NCBI RefSeq assembly: GCF_001999765.1
Contig: NZ_KV908329.1
Coordinates: forward strand, 34,763-98,762
Length of the DNA: 64,000 nt
Origin: Sinomonas mesophila
GTDB lineage: Bacteria; Actinomycetota; Actinomycetes; Actinomycetales; Micrococcaceae
Direction: 5' to 3'
Positions 15,588-24,288 of the stretch are shown here, in pieces. Each line of letters opens with the position of its first letter. The stretch's first letter is position 1. The notes under the pieces are model-generated. The model was not told the DNA's origin and did not search any database. It saw nothing but the letters and a program-made list of their open reading frames with translations. The position numbers and the translations under genes are program-made.

Positions 15588-15650
15588 CAACGCCGCATCG
15601 CAACACGCCGTTATGGGCGGCGCATGACGGCGTGTTGCGATGCGGGGTTG
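15588..15650. repeat. Long palindrome RE4
   Basis: The 28-base arms begin CAACGCCGCATCGCAACACG and end GTTATG/CATGAC, around GGCGGCG. It is the closest relative of RE3. It sits between the lacI promoter and the stop codon of ligC, so RE3 and RE4 exactly bracket the sugar operon. Confidence 0.92.
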
Positions 15651-15668
15651 GGGGTGGGGTTGGGGTGG

Positions 15669-16751
15669 CTAGCGGCCCTCGTCGAGGATGCGGCGGACGT
15701 CGAACGCTGCCGCGGTCTCGAGCTGCGCGTACGTGCAGCTCGAGGGGTCCCGGTCGGTCCGCCACCGGCGGAACTGGGCGGTGTGCCGGAACCGGTCCCC
15801 CTCCATGTGGTCGTAGGCGACCTCGACGACGAGCTCGGGCCTGAGCGGGACGAAGGAGAGGTCCTTGCCGCCGCTCCAGCGGCTCACGGCGCCGGGCAGG
15901 CGCTGCGTCCCGTGCGCCGACTGGTCGGCCCACCTGCCCCACGGGTGCGCGGCGAGGTCCGTCTCGACGAGCGGCGCGAGCTCCGTGGCGAGCGCGCGCC
16001 GCTTCGCCATGGGGAACGAGGCGGCGACGCCGACGTGGTGGAGGGTCCCGCCGTCGTCGTACAGGCCGAGCAGGAGCGAGCCGAGCGCGTTCCTGCTGTC
16101 TGTGCCTCCGGCTTTGTGCCACCGGAACCCCGCGACGACGCAGTCCGCCGTGCGCTCGTGCTTGATCTTGAACATGCTCCGCTTGCCCGGCTCGTAGGGG
16201 GCGTCGAGCGGCTTGGCGATGACGCCGTCGAGCCCGGCCCCCTCGAACTCAGTGAACCACCGCTTCGCCTCCTCGAGGTCGGCTGTGGCCGGCGTGAGGA
16301 TGATGGACTCCTCCGGCCCGCCGAGGATCTGGCGCAGGACGTCGCGCCGGTCGCCGAAGGGGCGGCGCATGAGGTTCTCACTGCCGAGCGCGAGGATGTC
16401 AAAGGCGACGAGGGACGACGGCGTGTGCTCGGCCAGGAGCCGCACCCGGCTGTCCGCGGGGTGGATGCGCTGCTGCAGGGCCTCGAAGTCCAGGCGGTCG
16501 TTGAGGAGCAGGACGATTTCGCCGTCGACCACGCACTTCTCCGGCAGGCCCCGACGCAGGATCTCGACGAGTTCGGGGAAGTAGCGCGTCATGGGCTTGT
16601 CGTTCCGGCTGCCGAGCATCACCTCGTCGCCGTCCTTGAAGACGATCGTCCTGAAGCCGTCCCACTTCGGCTCGCTGTGCCCGACGTCGGGGATCTCACG
16701 GACGGGGCGCGCGAGCATGGGTTCGACCGGCGGCATCACGGGTAGATCCAT
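15669..16751 (-). CDS. ligC: ATP-dependent DNA ligase LigC
   Basis: A 360-aa stand-alone ATP-dependent DNA ligase of the mycobacterial LigC type. The adenylation domain has the nucleotidyl-lysine motif PKWDGFR with Lys29, then DGEIVLL (motif III), DGVIAKP (motif IV) and MFKIKHERTADCVV (motif V). The OB-fold domain follows from about residue 215. It seals nicks and short gaps as a backup in end joining or repair. The gene is divergent from ligD with only 45 bases between starts, so the two are probably co-regulated. Confidence 0.93.
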   Translation of the reverse strand: MDLPVMPPVEPMLARPVREIPDVGHSEPKWDGFRTIVFKDGDEVMLGSRNDKPMTRYFPELVEILRRGLPEKCVVDGEIVLLLNDRLDFEALQQRIHPADSRVRLLAEHTPSSLVAFDILALGSENLMRRPFGDRRDVLRQILGGPEESIILTPATADLEEAKRWFTEFEGAGLDGVIAKPLDAPYEPGKRSMFKIKHERTADCVVAGFRWHKAGGTDSRNALGSLLLGLYDDGGTLHHVGVAASFPMAKRRALATELAPLVETDLAAHPWGRWADQSAHGTQRLPGAVSRWSGGKDLSFVPLRPELVVEVAYDHMEGDRFRHTAQFRRWRTDRDPSSCTYAQLETAAAFDVRRILDEGR

Positions 16752-16796
16752 GGGGACATCTTCCACCGGAAGCTCACACCATGGGAGATTAGCCGC

Positions 16797-19529
16797 ATGG
16801 CTCCGCACCGCGAGACCGTCGAGATCGAAGGCCGCCGGATCAGCCTGTCCAATCTGGACAAGGTGCTGTACCCCGAGGCCGGCACCACGAAGGCCGACGT
16901 CATCGAGTACTACAAGTCCGTCGCCGACGTCATGATCCCCGTGGTGCGCGACCGTCCGGCCACGCGGAAGCGGTGGGTGAACGGCGTCGGCACGGCCGAG
17001 GAGCCGGGCGAGGTGTTCTTCCAGAAGAACCTGGACAAAAGGTCCACGCCGGACTGGGTCGAGCGCGTGACGCTCCACCATCGGAACTCCGTCAACTCGT
17101 ACCCGCTCGTCAACGACCTCCCGACCCTCATCTGGCTCGCCCAGATCGCCGCCCTCGAGATCCACGTCCCGCAGTGGCGCGCCGTCGAGGAAGACACGAT
17201 GCTCAACCCGGACCGGCTCGTGATCGACCTCGACCCCGGCCCCGGCGCGGGACTGCCCGAATGCGTCGAGGTGGCCAAGCTGGTCAAGTCGATCTTCGAC
17301 GACATGGGCCTGGCCTCGGTCCCGGTCACCAGCGGGTCCAAGGGCATCCACCTCTACGCCAAGCTCGACATGGGCCAGCGGTGGGAGGAGGTCTCCGCGG
17401 TGGCACGGGAGCTCGCGAAGTCCCTCGAGGCCGACCACCCCGACCTCATCGTCGCCGACCAGAAGAAGACCCTGCGCAAGGGCCGCGTCCTCGTGGACTG
17501 GAGCCAGAACAGCGGCCAGAAGACCACGATCGCCCCGTACTCCCTGCGGGGGCGCGTCCAGCCCATGGTCGCCGCGCCGCGGACGTGGAAGGAGATCGAC
17601 TCCCCCAAACTGGCACACGTGCGCTACGACGAGATGCCCGCCCGGCTCAAGAAGTTCGGCGATCTCTTCGAGCCCCTCCACGCCATCCCGCTCTCGGAGG
17701 CGCCCGACGCCGGCCGCCCCTCCAAGCCCGAGGCCCGGTCCCGCGCCTCGGCCGGCGCCCGCTCCGGCTCGAAGGGCGGCTCCCGCGGCTCGCGGTCGTC
17801 CGGCGAGGACGACGACGACGGCGGCCACGGGCCGTCGTCCTCCGGGGGTGCGGGCGCCCGCCCGGGCGAAGACCGCCTGACCCGCTACCGGGCAAAGCGC
17901 GACGCCGAGAAGACCCCCGAGCCGGTCCCGCTCGAGGCGCCGACGCCCGGGGCGGGCGACGCGTTCGTGATCCATGAGCACCACGCGCGGCGCCTGCACT
18001 GGGACCTGCGGCTCGAGCACGAGGGCGTGCTGGCCTCGTTCGCGATCCCCAAGGGCATCCCCACGGACACCGGCACGAACCACCTGGCCGTGCACACCGA
18101 GGACCACCCGATCGAGTACCTCACGTTCTCCGGCACCATCCCCCAGGGCGAGTACGGCGCGGGCGAGATGTTCGTGTGGGACACCGGGACGTACGAGGTG
18201 GAGAAGTGGATCGAGGGCAAGGAGATCATCGTCATCCTGCATGGCAGGGAGGGCGGCGGCCTCCAGGCCGTCGCCGAGGGGCTGGGCCGGGCCGGGGCCG
18301 GGGTGCGGCTCGCGCTCATCCATCCCGAGGGGGGCTACGGCGGGGGCGAGTCGGGGGGGAAGGAGAACTGGCTTGCGCACTTGATGAAGGACCAGGAGAA
18401 GGGCCATTGGCGCCGCGGCGCCAAGGGCGGCGGTGATGCCCCCGAGAAACCCGGGGTCACCTCCCAGGAATCCGGGGTCACCTCCCAAGAATCCGGGGTC
18501 ACCTCCCAAGAATCCGGGGTCACCTCCCAAGAATCCGGGGTCACCTCCAAGAAGGGCCGGGCAGCTCCCGCCCCCGCACCCATGCTCGCGCAGGCGGGCA
18601 CACCGGGACTCGTGCGCGGCGAGGGCTGGGCGCTCGAGATGAAGTGGGACGGCATCCGGGCGATCGTCGACGCGCGGGCCGAGCCGCTGCGCCTGTGGAG
18701 CCGGCGCGGGATCGACCAGGCCGGGACCTACCCCGAGCTCGCGGGGCTCGCGGACCTCGGTCCGGCAGTCCTCGACGGCGAGATCGTCGCCCAGGACGCG
18801 CGCGGGCGCCCCGACTTCGGGCTCCTGCAGCAGCGCATGAACCTCACCCGGCCCGCCGACGTCGAACGTGCGCGGCGCGACGTCCAGGTGAAGATCTTCC
18901 TGTTCGACATCCTGGAGTACGACGGCCAGGACCTCACGGGCCTGGCCTTCCGCGACCGCCGCGCTGCCCTCGAGCTCCTGGCCGCGGGCGGCCTGCCCCC
19001 GGCGACCGAGCTCTCGCCGCTCTTCGAAGGGGAGATCGAGCACATCCTCGAGGCCTCCGCGGAGCACGGGCTGGAGGGCGTCATGGCCAAGCGCCTCGAT
19101 TCCCGGTATGACGCCGGCCGCCGCTCTGGGGCCTGGCTGAAGATCAAGAACGCGCGCATTCAGGAGGTCGTGGTCGCCGGATGGCGCGAGGGCAAGGGCT
19201 CCCGCTCGGCGACGATCGGCTCGCTGATCCTCGGCATCCCGGACGACGCCGGCGTGCTGCGGTACGCGGGGCGGGTCGGCTCGGGCTTCGCCGAGGCGGA
19301 CCTGCGCAGGATCTCCTCAATGCTGGACGCCCTCGAGCGGAAGACGTCCCCACTGGAGGACGTCCCCGCCGAGGATCGACGGGACGCCCACTGGGTCACG
19401 CCCAAGCTCGTCGCCGAGGTGACCTACTCGGAAATGACCTCGGGCGGCAGGCTGCGCCACCCGGTGTGGCGCGGCTGGCGCCCGGACAAGGTGCCCGCAG
19501 ACGTGGTGCTCGAGCCGCCCGGCCGCTGA
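16797..19529 (+). CDS. ligD: NHEJ DNA ligase D (POL-PE-LIG) with repeat insertion
   Basis: A 910-aa multifunctional end-joining enzyme in mycobacterial domain order. The primase-polymerase domain (about 10-300) has the catalytic LVIDLDPG near residue 140. The 3'-phosphoesterase domain (about 385-530) has HEHHARRLHWDLRLE. The ATP-dependent ligase domain (about 590-905) has the nucleotidyl Lys616 in EMKWDGIR and EGVMAKR. Linker 1 (about 310-380) is charged and Ser/Gly-rich. Linker 2 (553-586) is built from five in-frame copies of a 21-bp repeat, giving ESGVTSQ units. The insertion keeps frame and lies between folded domains, so the enzyme should be functional. It works with Ku (7472-8467). Confidence 0.95.
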   Translation: MAPHRETVEIEGRRISLSNLDKVLYPEAGTTKADVIEYYKSVADVMIPVVRDRPATRKRWVNGVGTAEEPGEVFFQKNLDKRSTPDWVERVTLHHRNSVNSYPLVNDLPTLIWLAQIAALEIHVPQWRAVEEDTMLNPDRLVIDLDPGPGAGLPECVEVAKLVKSIFDDMGLASVPVTSGSKGIHLYAKLDMGQRWEEVSAVARELAKSLEADHPDLIVADQKKTLRKGRVLVDWSQNSGQKTTIAPYSLRGRVQPMVAAPRTWKEIDSPKLAHVRYDEMPARLKKFGDLFEPLHAIPLSEAPDAGRPSKPEARSRASAGARSGSKGGSRGSRSSGEDDDDGGHGPSSSGGAGARPGEDRLTRYRAKRDAEKTPEPVPLEAPTPGAGDAFVIHEHHARRLHWDLRLEHEGVLASFAIPKGIPTDTGTNHLAVHTEDHPIEYLTFSGTIPQGEYGAGEMFVWDTGTYEVEKWIEGKEIIVILHGREGGGLQAVAEGLGRAGAGVRLALIHPEGGYGGGESGGKENWLAHLMKDQEKGHWRRGAKGGGDAPEKPGVTSQESGVTSQESGVTSQESGVTSQESGVTSKKGRAAPAPAPMLAQAGTPGLVRGEGWALEMKWDGIRAIVDARAEPLRLWSRRGIDQAGTYPELAGLADLGPAVLDGEIVAQDARGRPDFGLLQQRMNLTRPADVERARRDVQVKIFLFDILEYDGQDLTGLAFRDRRAALELLAAGGLPPATELSPLFEGEIEHILEASAEHGLEGVMAKRLDSRYDAGRRSGAWLKIKNARIQEVVVAGWREGKGSRSATIGSLILGIPDDAGVLRYAGRVGSGFAEADLRRISSMLDALERKTSPLEDVPAEDRRDAHWVTPKLVAEVTYSEMTSGGRLRHPVWRGWRPDKVPADVVLEPPGR
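18453..18552 (+). repeat. 21-bp repeat array A2 inside ligD
   Basis: Five contiguous units start at 18453, 18474, 18495, 18516 and 18537, exactly 21 bases apart. The unit is GGGGTCACCTCC followed by CAAGAATCC. Units are nearly identical, which indicates recent tandem expansion. They encode repeated SGVTSQE in the PE-LIG linker. Confidence 0.95.
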
Positions 19530-19546
19530 GCGGAGGCGCGGCGGCA

Positions 19547-19582
19547 GAGCGGAGGCGGGGCCAGGCCGGCCCGCCCCCGCTC
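19547..19582. terminator. Hairpin between ligD and ggt
   Basis: Arms GAGCGGAGGCGGGGCC and GGCCCGCCCCCGCTC pair with one bulge across a short loop. The genes converge here (stops at 19529 and 19595), so it may serve both directions. Confidence 0.5.
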
Positions 19583-19594
19583 AGCCTCCCGAGC

Positions 19595-21451
19595 CTACGG
19601 CGACGGGGTCAGCACGAGGGCCGAGCCGCCCCCGCGCCGCACCGGCTCGGCGGCGGCGAGCATGCGCCCGTCGGGCAGGAACTCGATGGCCGTCTCGGCG
19701 CCGATCTCTGCCGCCGACGTGAACGCGTCCCCCGACTTCACGAGCAGGTACTCGTACGGTGCGAGGTCGTCGCCGAACTCATCGATGAATCCGGGCTCGG
19801 CGGTCACGAACGCGCGGCCGATGCTGTTGGCGAAGTTCCGGTTGGAGGCCCGCGGGGCCGCGAGCGCCGCCGGCGTCGTCATGCCCAGGTCCACACGGTT
19901 GACGATTGTCTGCAGGACGGTCGTGATGATCGTCGACCCGCCGGGCGAGCCGAGCGCGAGGAACGGCGTGCCGTCCTCGTTCAGGAGGATCGTCGGCGAC
20001 ATCGATGACCGCGGCCGCTTGCCCGGCTCGATGCGGTTGGGATCCGCGGTGTCGAAGCTGGTCGTGGTGAAGTCCGTGAGCTCGTTGTTGAGGATGAAGC
20101 CGCGGCCCGGCACGACGATCCCAGATCCGCCGGTCTGCTCGATCGTGAGGGTGTACTCGACCACGTTGCCCCACTGGTCGGCGACGGTGAGATTGGTCGT
20201 CGAGAGGTTCTCCGTGTCCTGCTCATCGGCGAGCGCGGCCGGGGCGGCGGGGCACACGCCGTCGTACGACGCCACGTCCCCCGGCGCGAACGGCGTCTGG
20301 GCGGCAGTGTCGGGATTGATCAGACACGCGCGCTCCTTGCCGAAGACAGGATCGGTCAGGGCCTTCGTCGGGACACCGACGAACGCCGGATCCCCCACGT
20401 ACTTGCCGCGGTCAGCGAAGGCCAAGCCGCTTGACTGCAGGTAATGATGCAGCGCATCCGCCGGCGCCATGCCGGCAAGGTCGAACGTCTCGAGAATGTT
20501 CAGCGCCTCGCCCACCGTCGTGCCGCCGCTCGACGACGGGGCCATGCCGTACACGTCGTAGCCGCGGTACTCGACGTGGGTCGGATCCTGGTCGAGGGCC
20601 TCGTAGCCGGCCAGGTCCGCCGTCGTCATGGTTCCCGCGGGCACGGGCAGCGTCGGCGTCGGAACCGTGGGCGGGGCCTGTACCGTCGCGGCGATTTCCT
20701 CGGCGAGGGGGCCAGCGTAGAAGCCGTCCTCCGTGCCCTGCCTCGCGAGGAGCCGATACGTCTCCGCGAGGTCGTGGTTCTTGAAGATGCTGCCGACGGT
20801 GGGAAGCGCGCCCCCTGGGAGGAACAGTTCCGAGGTGGACGTGAAGTTGGCGAACCTTGCCCTGTTGTCGTCGGTCTGCTTGCGGAAGGTCTCGTCCACG
20901 ACGAAGCCGCGGTCGGCGACCTTGATCGCCGGCCTGAGGGCTTCCCCAAGGCTCAGGGTGCCCCAGTTCTCCAGCGCCCGCTCCCACGTCGCGGGGGTCC
21001 CGGGCACGCCGACGGACACTCCCGAGGTGACGAGCTCACCGAAGAGGTAGGGCTTGCCCGTTGCGGGATTCATGAAGGTCTGGAAGTCGGCCCCCGCCGG
21101 CGCCGTCTCGCGCCCGTCGATCGTGTGCACGGACTCGGTCGCGGCGTCGTAGTACACGAAGTACCCGCCGCCGCCGATCCCGGCGCTGTAGGGCTCGGTC
21201 ACGCCGAGCGTCGCGGCCGCGGCGACGGCGGCGTCGACCGCGTTGCCGCCCTTGCGGAGCACCTCGAGGGCCGCGGCGGAGGCCTCCGGGTCGACGGTGC
21301 TCACGGCTCCGCCCGTCCCGACGGCCGTGTGCGTCTTCTCGACCGCGCGGGGGTCGGCGACGGCGGGGCTCGCGGCGGCGCCGCCCGTGAGCGCGAGCGC
21401 GAGGGCCGCCGAGGCGGCGGCCAGGCGGCGTGTGAAGGGCGCGTGAAGCAT
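19595..21451 (-). CDS. ggt: Gamma-glutamyltransferase (glutathione hydrolase)
   Basis: A 618-aa secreted Ntn hydrolase that cleaves gamma-glutamyl bonds of glutathione-like compounds. It has an N-terminal signal peptide (FTRRLAAASAALALALTGG...AVADP, cut near residue 32). The large-subunit region includes NAVDAAVAAAATLGVTEP and GIGGGGYFVYYD. The autocatalytic site is STTNLTV with Thr418 as the expected nucleophile. GSPGGSTIITTV follows in the small subunit. An MHS transporter is divergent from it, sharing a 217-base promoter region with two TTGTTGAACAA sites, so uptake of the released product is plausible. Confidence 0.93.
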   Translation of the reverse strand: MLHAPFTRRLAAASAALALALTGGAAASPAVADPRAVEKTHTAVGTGGAVSTVDPEASAAALEVLRKGGNAVDAAVAAAATLGVTEPYSAGIGGGGYFVYYDAATESVHTIDGRETAPAGADFQTFMNPATGKPYLFGELVTSGVSVGVPGTPATWERALENWGTLSLGEALRPAIKVADRGFVVDETFRKQTDDNRARFANFTSTSELFLPGGALPTVGSIFKNHDLAETYRLLARQGTEDGFYAGPLAEEIAATVQAPPTVPTPTLPVPAGTMTTADLAGYEALDQDPTHVEYRGYDVYGMAPSSSGGTTVGEALNILETFDLAGMAPADALHHYLQSSGLAFADRGKYVGDPAFVGVPTKALTDPVFGKERACLINPDTAAQTPFAPGDVASYDGVCPAAPAALADEQDTENLSTTNLTVADQWGNVVEYTLTIEQTGGSGIVVPGRGFILNNELTDFTTTSFDTADPNRIEPGKRPRSSMSPTILLNEDGTPFLALGSPGGSTIITTVLQTIVNRVDLGMTTPAALAAPRASNRNFANSIGRAFVTAEPGFIDEFGDDLAPYEYLLVKSGDAFTSAAEIGAETAIEFLPDGRMLAAAEPVRRGGGSALVLTPSP

Positions 21452-21557
21452 GGGGGCCTCCAGAGCTGAGGGTGAGTCGAGCTGTCGGGTCTGACCAACC
21501 TATGCACCGCGCCGCAGGGGCGGTAGGCCTCACGCTGAGGACTTCAGGCACGAAAGG

Positions 21558-21590
21558 TTGTTGAACAATTTCCCGAAAATTGTTGAACAA
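21558..21590. promoter_or_regulatory. Paired TTGTTGAACAA operators
   Basis: Two identical 11-bp palindromes, TTGTTGAACAA, at 21558-21568 and 21580-21590, are centred 22 bp (two helical turns) apart. They lie between the divergent ggt and MHS transporter genes. The form resembles GntR/FCD half-spaced sites. The cognate regulator is not identified in the window. Confidence 0.65.
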
Positions 21591-21668
21591 CCTGAGATTC
21601 TGGGGCATCCTTGATTCACGCACGTCGACGAGATCCGCATCACACAGGCCCCCACCGAAGGACACCAC

Positions 21669-23012
21669 ATGAGCACCAATCCAGCGCCGCGGCCCGCATC
21701 GGTCGCGACCCGCAAGGTCCCCCCGGGGGCCGTCAAGGCCTATATCGCAAGCCTCACGGGCACCTCCCTCGAGTACTACGACTTCGCGATCTACTCAGTG
21801 GCCTCCGCCCTCGTCTTCCCGAAGATCTTCTTCCCCGCCGGGGACGAGTTCGTGGGCCTCCTGCTCTCGTTCTCGACGTTCGCGATCGGCTACCTGGCCC
21901 GCCCCATCGGCGGGATCGTCTTCGGCCGCCTCGGCGACAAGATCGGTCGCAAGCACGTCCTCGTCATCACGCTCCTGCTCATCGGCATCGCGACGGTGCT
22001 GATCGGCATCCTGCCCACCTACGGCACCGTCGGCGTCGTCGCCCCGGTCATCCTCGTGCTGCTGCGCCTGGCCCAGGGGATCGGCGTCGGCGGCGAGTGG
22101 GGCGGGGCGGTCCTCCTCTCGAGCGAGTTCGGCAACCCGACGAAGCGCGGCCTCTGGTCCTCGGCCGCCCAGATCGGCCCGCCCGCTGGCAACCTCATGG
22201 CCAACGGCGCCCTCGCCCTCCTCGCAGGCGTGCTCAGCACCGAAGCGTTCCTCGACTGGGGCTGGCGCGTCGCGTTCCTCGCCTCCGCGCTGCTCGTCGT
22301 CTTCGGCCTCGTCATCCGCCTCAAGCTCGAGGAGACCCCGGTCTTCAAGAACATCGAGGCACATGGCGACCGCCCGAAGGCCCCGATCTCCGAGGTCCTC
22401 AGGACGCAGCCGCGCGGACTCCTTGCCGCGATCCTCTCGCGCATCTCCCCGGACATCCTCTACTCGCTGCTGACCGTGTTCGTGGCCGTCTACGCCACGA
22501 GGGAGCTCGGCATGACCACGGGGAACGTCCTGACCGCGATCCTCACCGGCTCTGCGTTCCAGCTGGTGCTGATCCCGGCCGCAGGCGCGCTGACTGACCG
22601 CTTCAACCGCCGCGTGGTGTACGGCGTCGCGGCCGTGGGCACCGCGATCTGGATCCCGATCTTCTTCCTCATGATCCAGGGCCGCTCCGTGGTCATGCTG
22701 ACGATCGGCATCGTGGTCGGCCTCGGGTTCCACGCCTTCATGTACGGCCCGCAGGCCGCCTTCATCACCGAGCAGTTCCCGGCCCGCCTGCGCTACGCGG
22801 GCAGCTCGCTCGCCTACACCCTGGCAGGTGTCATCGGCGGCGCGATCGCACCGCTCGTGTTCACGGCCCTGTACCAGGCAACGGCGTCGTGGGTCCTCAT
22901 TGCCGTCTACCTCGCGGTTGCGGGGCTGGTCACGATCATCGGCCTCGCGATCGGCCGCGATCCGAAGACGGAGGAGGAGATCGCCCTCGTCCAGCCCGAC
23001 TACGCGCGCTGA
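21669..23012 (+). CDS. MHS-family MFS transporter (metabolite:H+ symporter)
   Basis: A 447-aa, 12-helix major facilitator. Seen: the MHS N-terminal hallmark GTSLEYYDFAIYSVASALVFP, the loop 2-3 motif GRLGDKIGRKHVL, QGIGVGGEWGGAVLLSSE in helix 4, and a second motif A copy at LTDRFNRR. MHS members take up dicarboxylates, osmolytes or aromatic acids with protons. GAAGGA lies 7 bases before the ATG. It is divergent from ggt, and a paralogue of the same family is at 52378-53742. The substrate is not identifiable. Confidence 0.9.
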   Translation: MSTNPAPRPASVATRKVPPGAVKAYIASLTGTSLEYYDFAIYSVASALVFPKIFFPAGDEFVGLLLSFSTFAIGYLARPIGGIVFGRLGDKIGRKHVLVITLLLIGIATVLIGILPTYGTVGVVAPVILVLLRLAQGIGVGGEWGGAVLLSSEFGNPTKRGLWSSAAQIGPPAGNLMANGALALLAGVLSTEAFLDWGWRVAFLASALLVVFGLVIRLKLEETPVFKNIEAHGDRPKAPISEVLRTQPRGLLAAILSRISPDILYSLLTVFVAVYATRELGMTTGNVLTAILTGSAFQLVLIPAAGALTDRFNRRVVYGVAAVGTAIWIPIFFLMIQGRSVVMLTIGIVVGLGFHAFMYGPQAAFITEQFPARLRYAGSSLAYTLAGVIGGAIAPLVFTALYQATASWVLIAVYLAVAGLVTIIGLAIGRDPKTEEEIALVQPDYAR

Positions 23013-23025
23013 GCGAACGGTCCAA

Positions 23026-23068
23026 CGCGAAAGGTGCCCCCGGCAGATGGCCGGGGGCACCTTTCGCG
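23026..23068. terminator. Bidirectional terminator hairpin
   Basis: The perfect 19-bp arms CGCGAAAGGTGCCCCCGGC (23026-23044) and its complement (23050-23068) surround AGATG. The upper stem is flanked by AAA/TTT, so either strand gives a GC stem followed by Us. It serves the convergent MHS transporter and quinone reductase genes. Confidence 0.9.
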
Positions 23069-23089
23069 ACTGACCGTGCCCGGCCTCAC

Positions 23090-24124
23090 TCAGCGGCCGA
23101 CGTCGATCAGCACCTTCCCCACGAAGCCCGCCTCGACGGCGTCGTGCGCCGAGGCCGTCTCGGCGAGCGGGAACCGCGCGAGCGGCAGTCCGTGCTCCTC
23201 GCCCACCCGCAGCGCGCCGTCGGCGAGCGCCGCGCCCACGGCTGCGACGGCGTCGCGCTTCTGCGCCTCGGTGACGGTGTAGGTGAGGAGGAACTGGAGG
23301 CGCGCGTTCTTGGCCATGGCGGCGCGGACCGGGACTGCCAAGTCCTCGTCGCCGGAGCCCGCGTAGACGGCGATCGTCCCGCCCTCGCGCAGGGCCGCGA
23401 GATCCGCAGCGATGTTCGCCGCGGCGTTGACGTCCACGATCACGTCCGCCCCCTCGGGGGCGGCCCGGCGCACCTGGGTGGAGACGTCCTGCTCGCGGTA
23501 GTTGACGACGACGCCGGCCCCGGCCGCGTGCGCGAGCGCCGCCTTCGCGTCGCTGCTCACCGTCGCGACGACACGGGCCCCGGCCCACCGGGCGAGCTGG
23601 ATCGCGGCGTGGCCGACGGCGCCGGCGCCGCCCGTGACGAGGACCGTGCAGCCCGCGAGGGCGCCCGGGGCCAGTCGCGCAGGGCCCTGCTCGCTCGAGG
23701 TGAGGGCGCGATGGGCGGTCAGGGCGGGGATGCCGAGCGAGGCGCCGGCGTCGAAGGACTCGGCGTCAGGCAGCGGGACCGCGTGGTCGGCCGGGACCAC
23801 GACGTACTCCTGGGCCGTCCCCTCGGCCCGGCCCCATGCGACGTCCCAGAGCCAGACCCGCTGACCTGGCGCGAGGCCCACGGCGCCCGGCCCGACGGCG
23901 TCGACCGTCCCGGCCCCGTCCTGGCCCGGCACGTGCCACGCCTCGAGGCTCCCGCCGTACGTGCCGCCGGCCCGGGCCTTCCAGTCGGTCGGGTTGACGC
24001 CCGCGACGGCGATGCGCACGCGGACCTCCCCCTCGCCGGGCTCGGTGCGCTCGCGCTCGCGCAGGGTCAGGACGGACGAGGGGCCCGTCTGGTGATATTG
24101 GATCGCGCGGTAGGTCGCAGCCAT
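23090..24124 (-). CDS. NADPH:quinone reductase-like MDR oxidoreductase
   Basis: A 344-aa zinc-independent medium-chain dehydrogenase/reductase. The N-terminal GroES-like domain has VRIAVAGVNPTDWKARAG and GQDGAGTVDAVG. The Rossmann domain has TVLVTGGAGAVGHAAIQLARW (GxGxxG near residue 150). No structural zinc Cys cluster is seen, as in QOR-type quinone or enal reductases. The ATG at 24124 was chosen over an upstream ATG at 24196, because GGAGG lies 8-9 bases before it and the extra N-terminus would be encoded by 21-bp repeats. The substrate is unknown. Confidence 0.85.
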   Translation of the reverse strand: MAATYRAIQYHQTGPSSVLTLRERERTEPGEGEVRVRIAVAGVNPTDWKARAGGTYGGSLEAWHVPGQDGAGTVDAVGPGAVGLAPGQRVWLWDVAWGRAEGTAQEYVVVPADHAVPLPDAESFDAGASLGIPALTAHRALTSSEQGPARLAPGALAGCTVLVTGGAGAVGHAAIQLARWAGARVVATVSSDAKAALAHAAGAGVVVNYREQDVSTQVRRAAPEGADVIVDVNAAANIAADLAALREGGTIAVYAGSGDEDLAVPVRAAMAKNARLQFLLTYTVTEAQKRDAVAAVGAALADGALRVGEEHGLPLARFPLAETASAHDAVEAGFVGKVLIDVGR

Positions 24125-24140
24125 GCCCCCATCCTCCCCC

Positions 24141-24265
24141 AACCACCTCCCCAACGATGCGGGGTCACCTCCCAGCGATGCGGGGTCACCTCCCAACGAT
24201 GCGGGGTCACCTCCCTAGAATGCGGGGTCACCCCGCATCCTAGGGACGTGACCCCTCATCCTAGA
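24141..24265. repeat. 21-bp repeat array A3 with inverted tail
   Basis: Direct cores begin at 24161, 24182, 24203 and 24224 (21-base steps), after a degenerate unit at 24141. Two inverted units follow. The junction forms a hairpin, CTAGAATGCGGGG / CCCCGCATCCTAG (24215-24243). The array fills the gap between the quinone reductase start and the MurA-fusion stop. Confidence 0.92.
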
Positions 24266-24288
24266 GACCGGGTCGGGAGGAGGGTCGG

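Noticed and set aside
15669-19067. Very long minus-strand open frame (over 1,100 codons) across ligC and antisense to ligD
   Set aside because: Only 15669-16751 encodes a recognisable protein (LigC). The rest mirrors ligD codons and has no ribosome site or family resemblance, a common effect of high G+C.
24125-24196. Longer N-terminus for the quinone reductase starting at 24196
   Set aside because: The extra residues are translated 21-bp repeats, and a proper ribosome site precedes the internal ATG at 24124.
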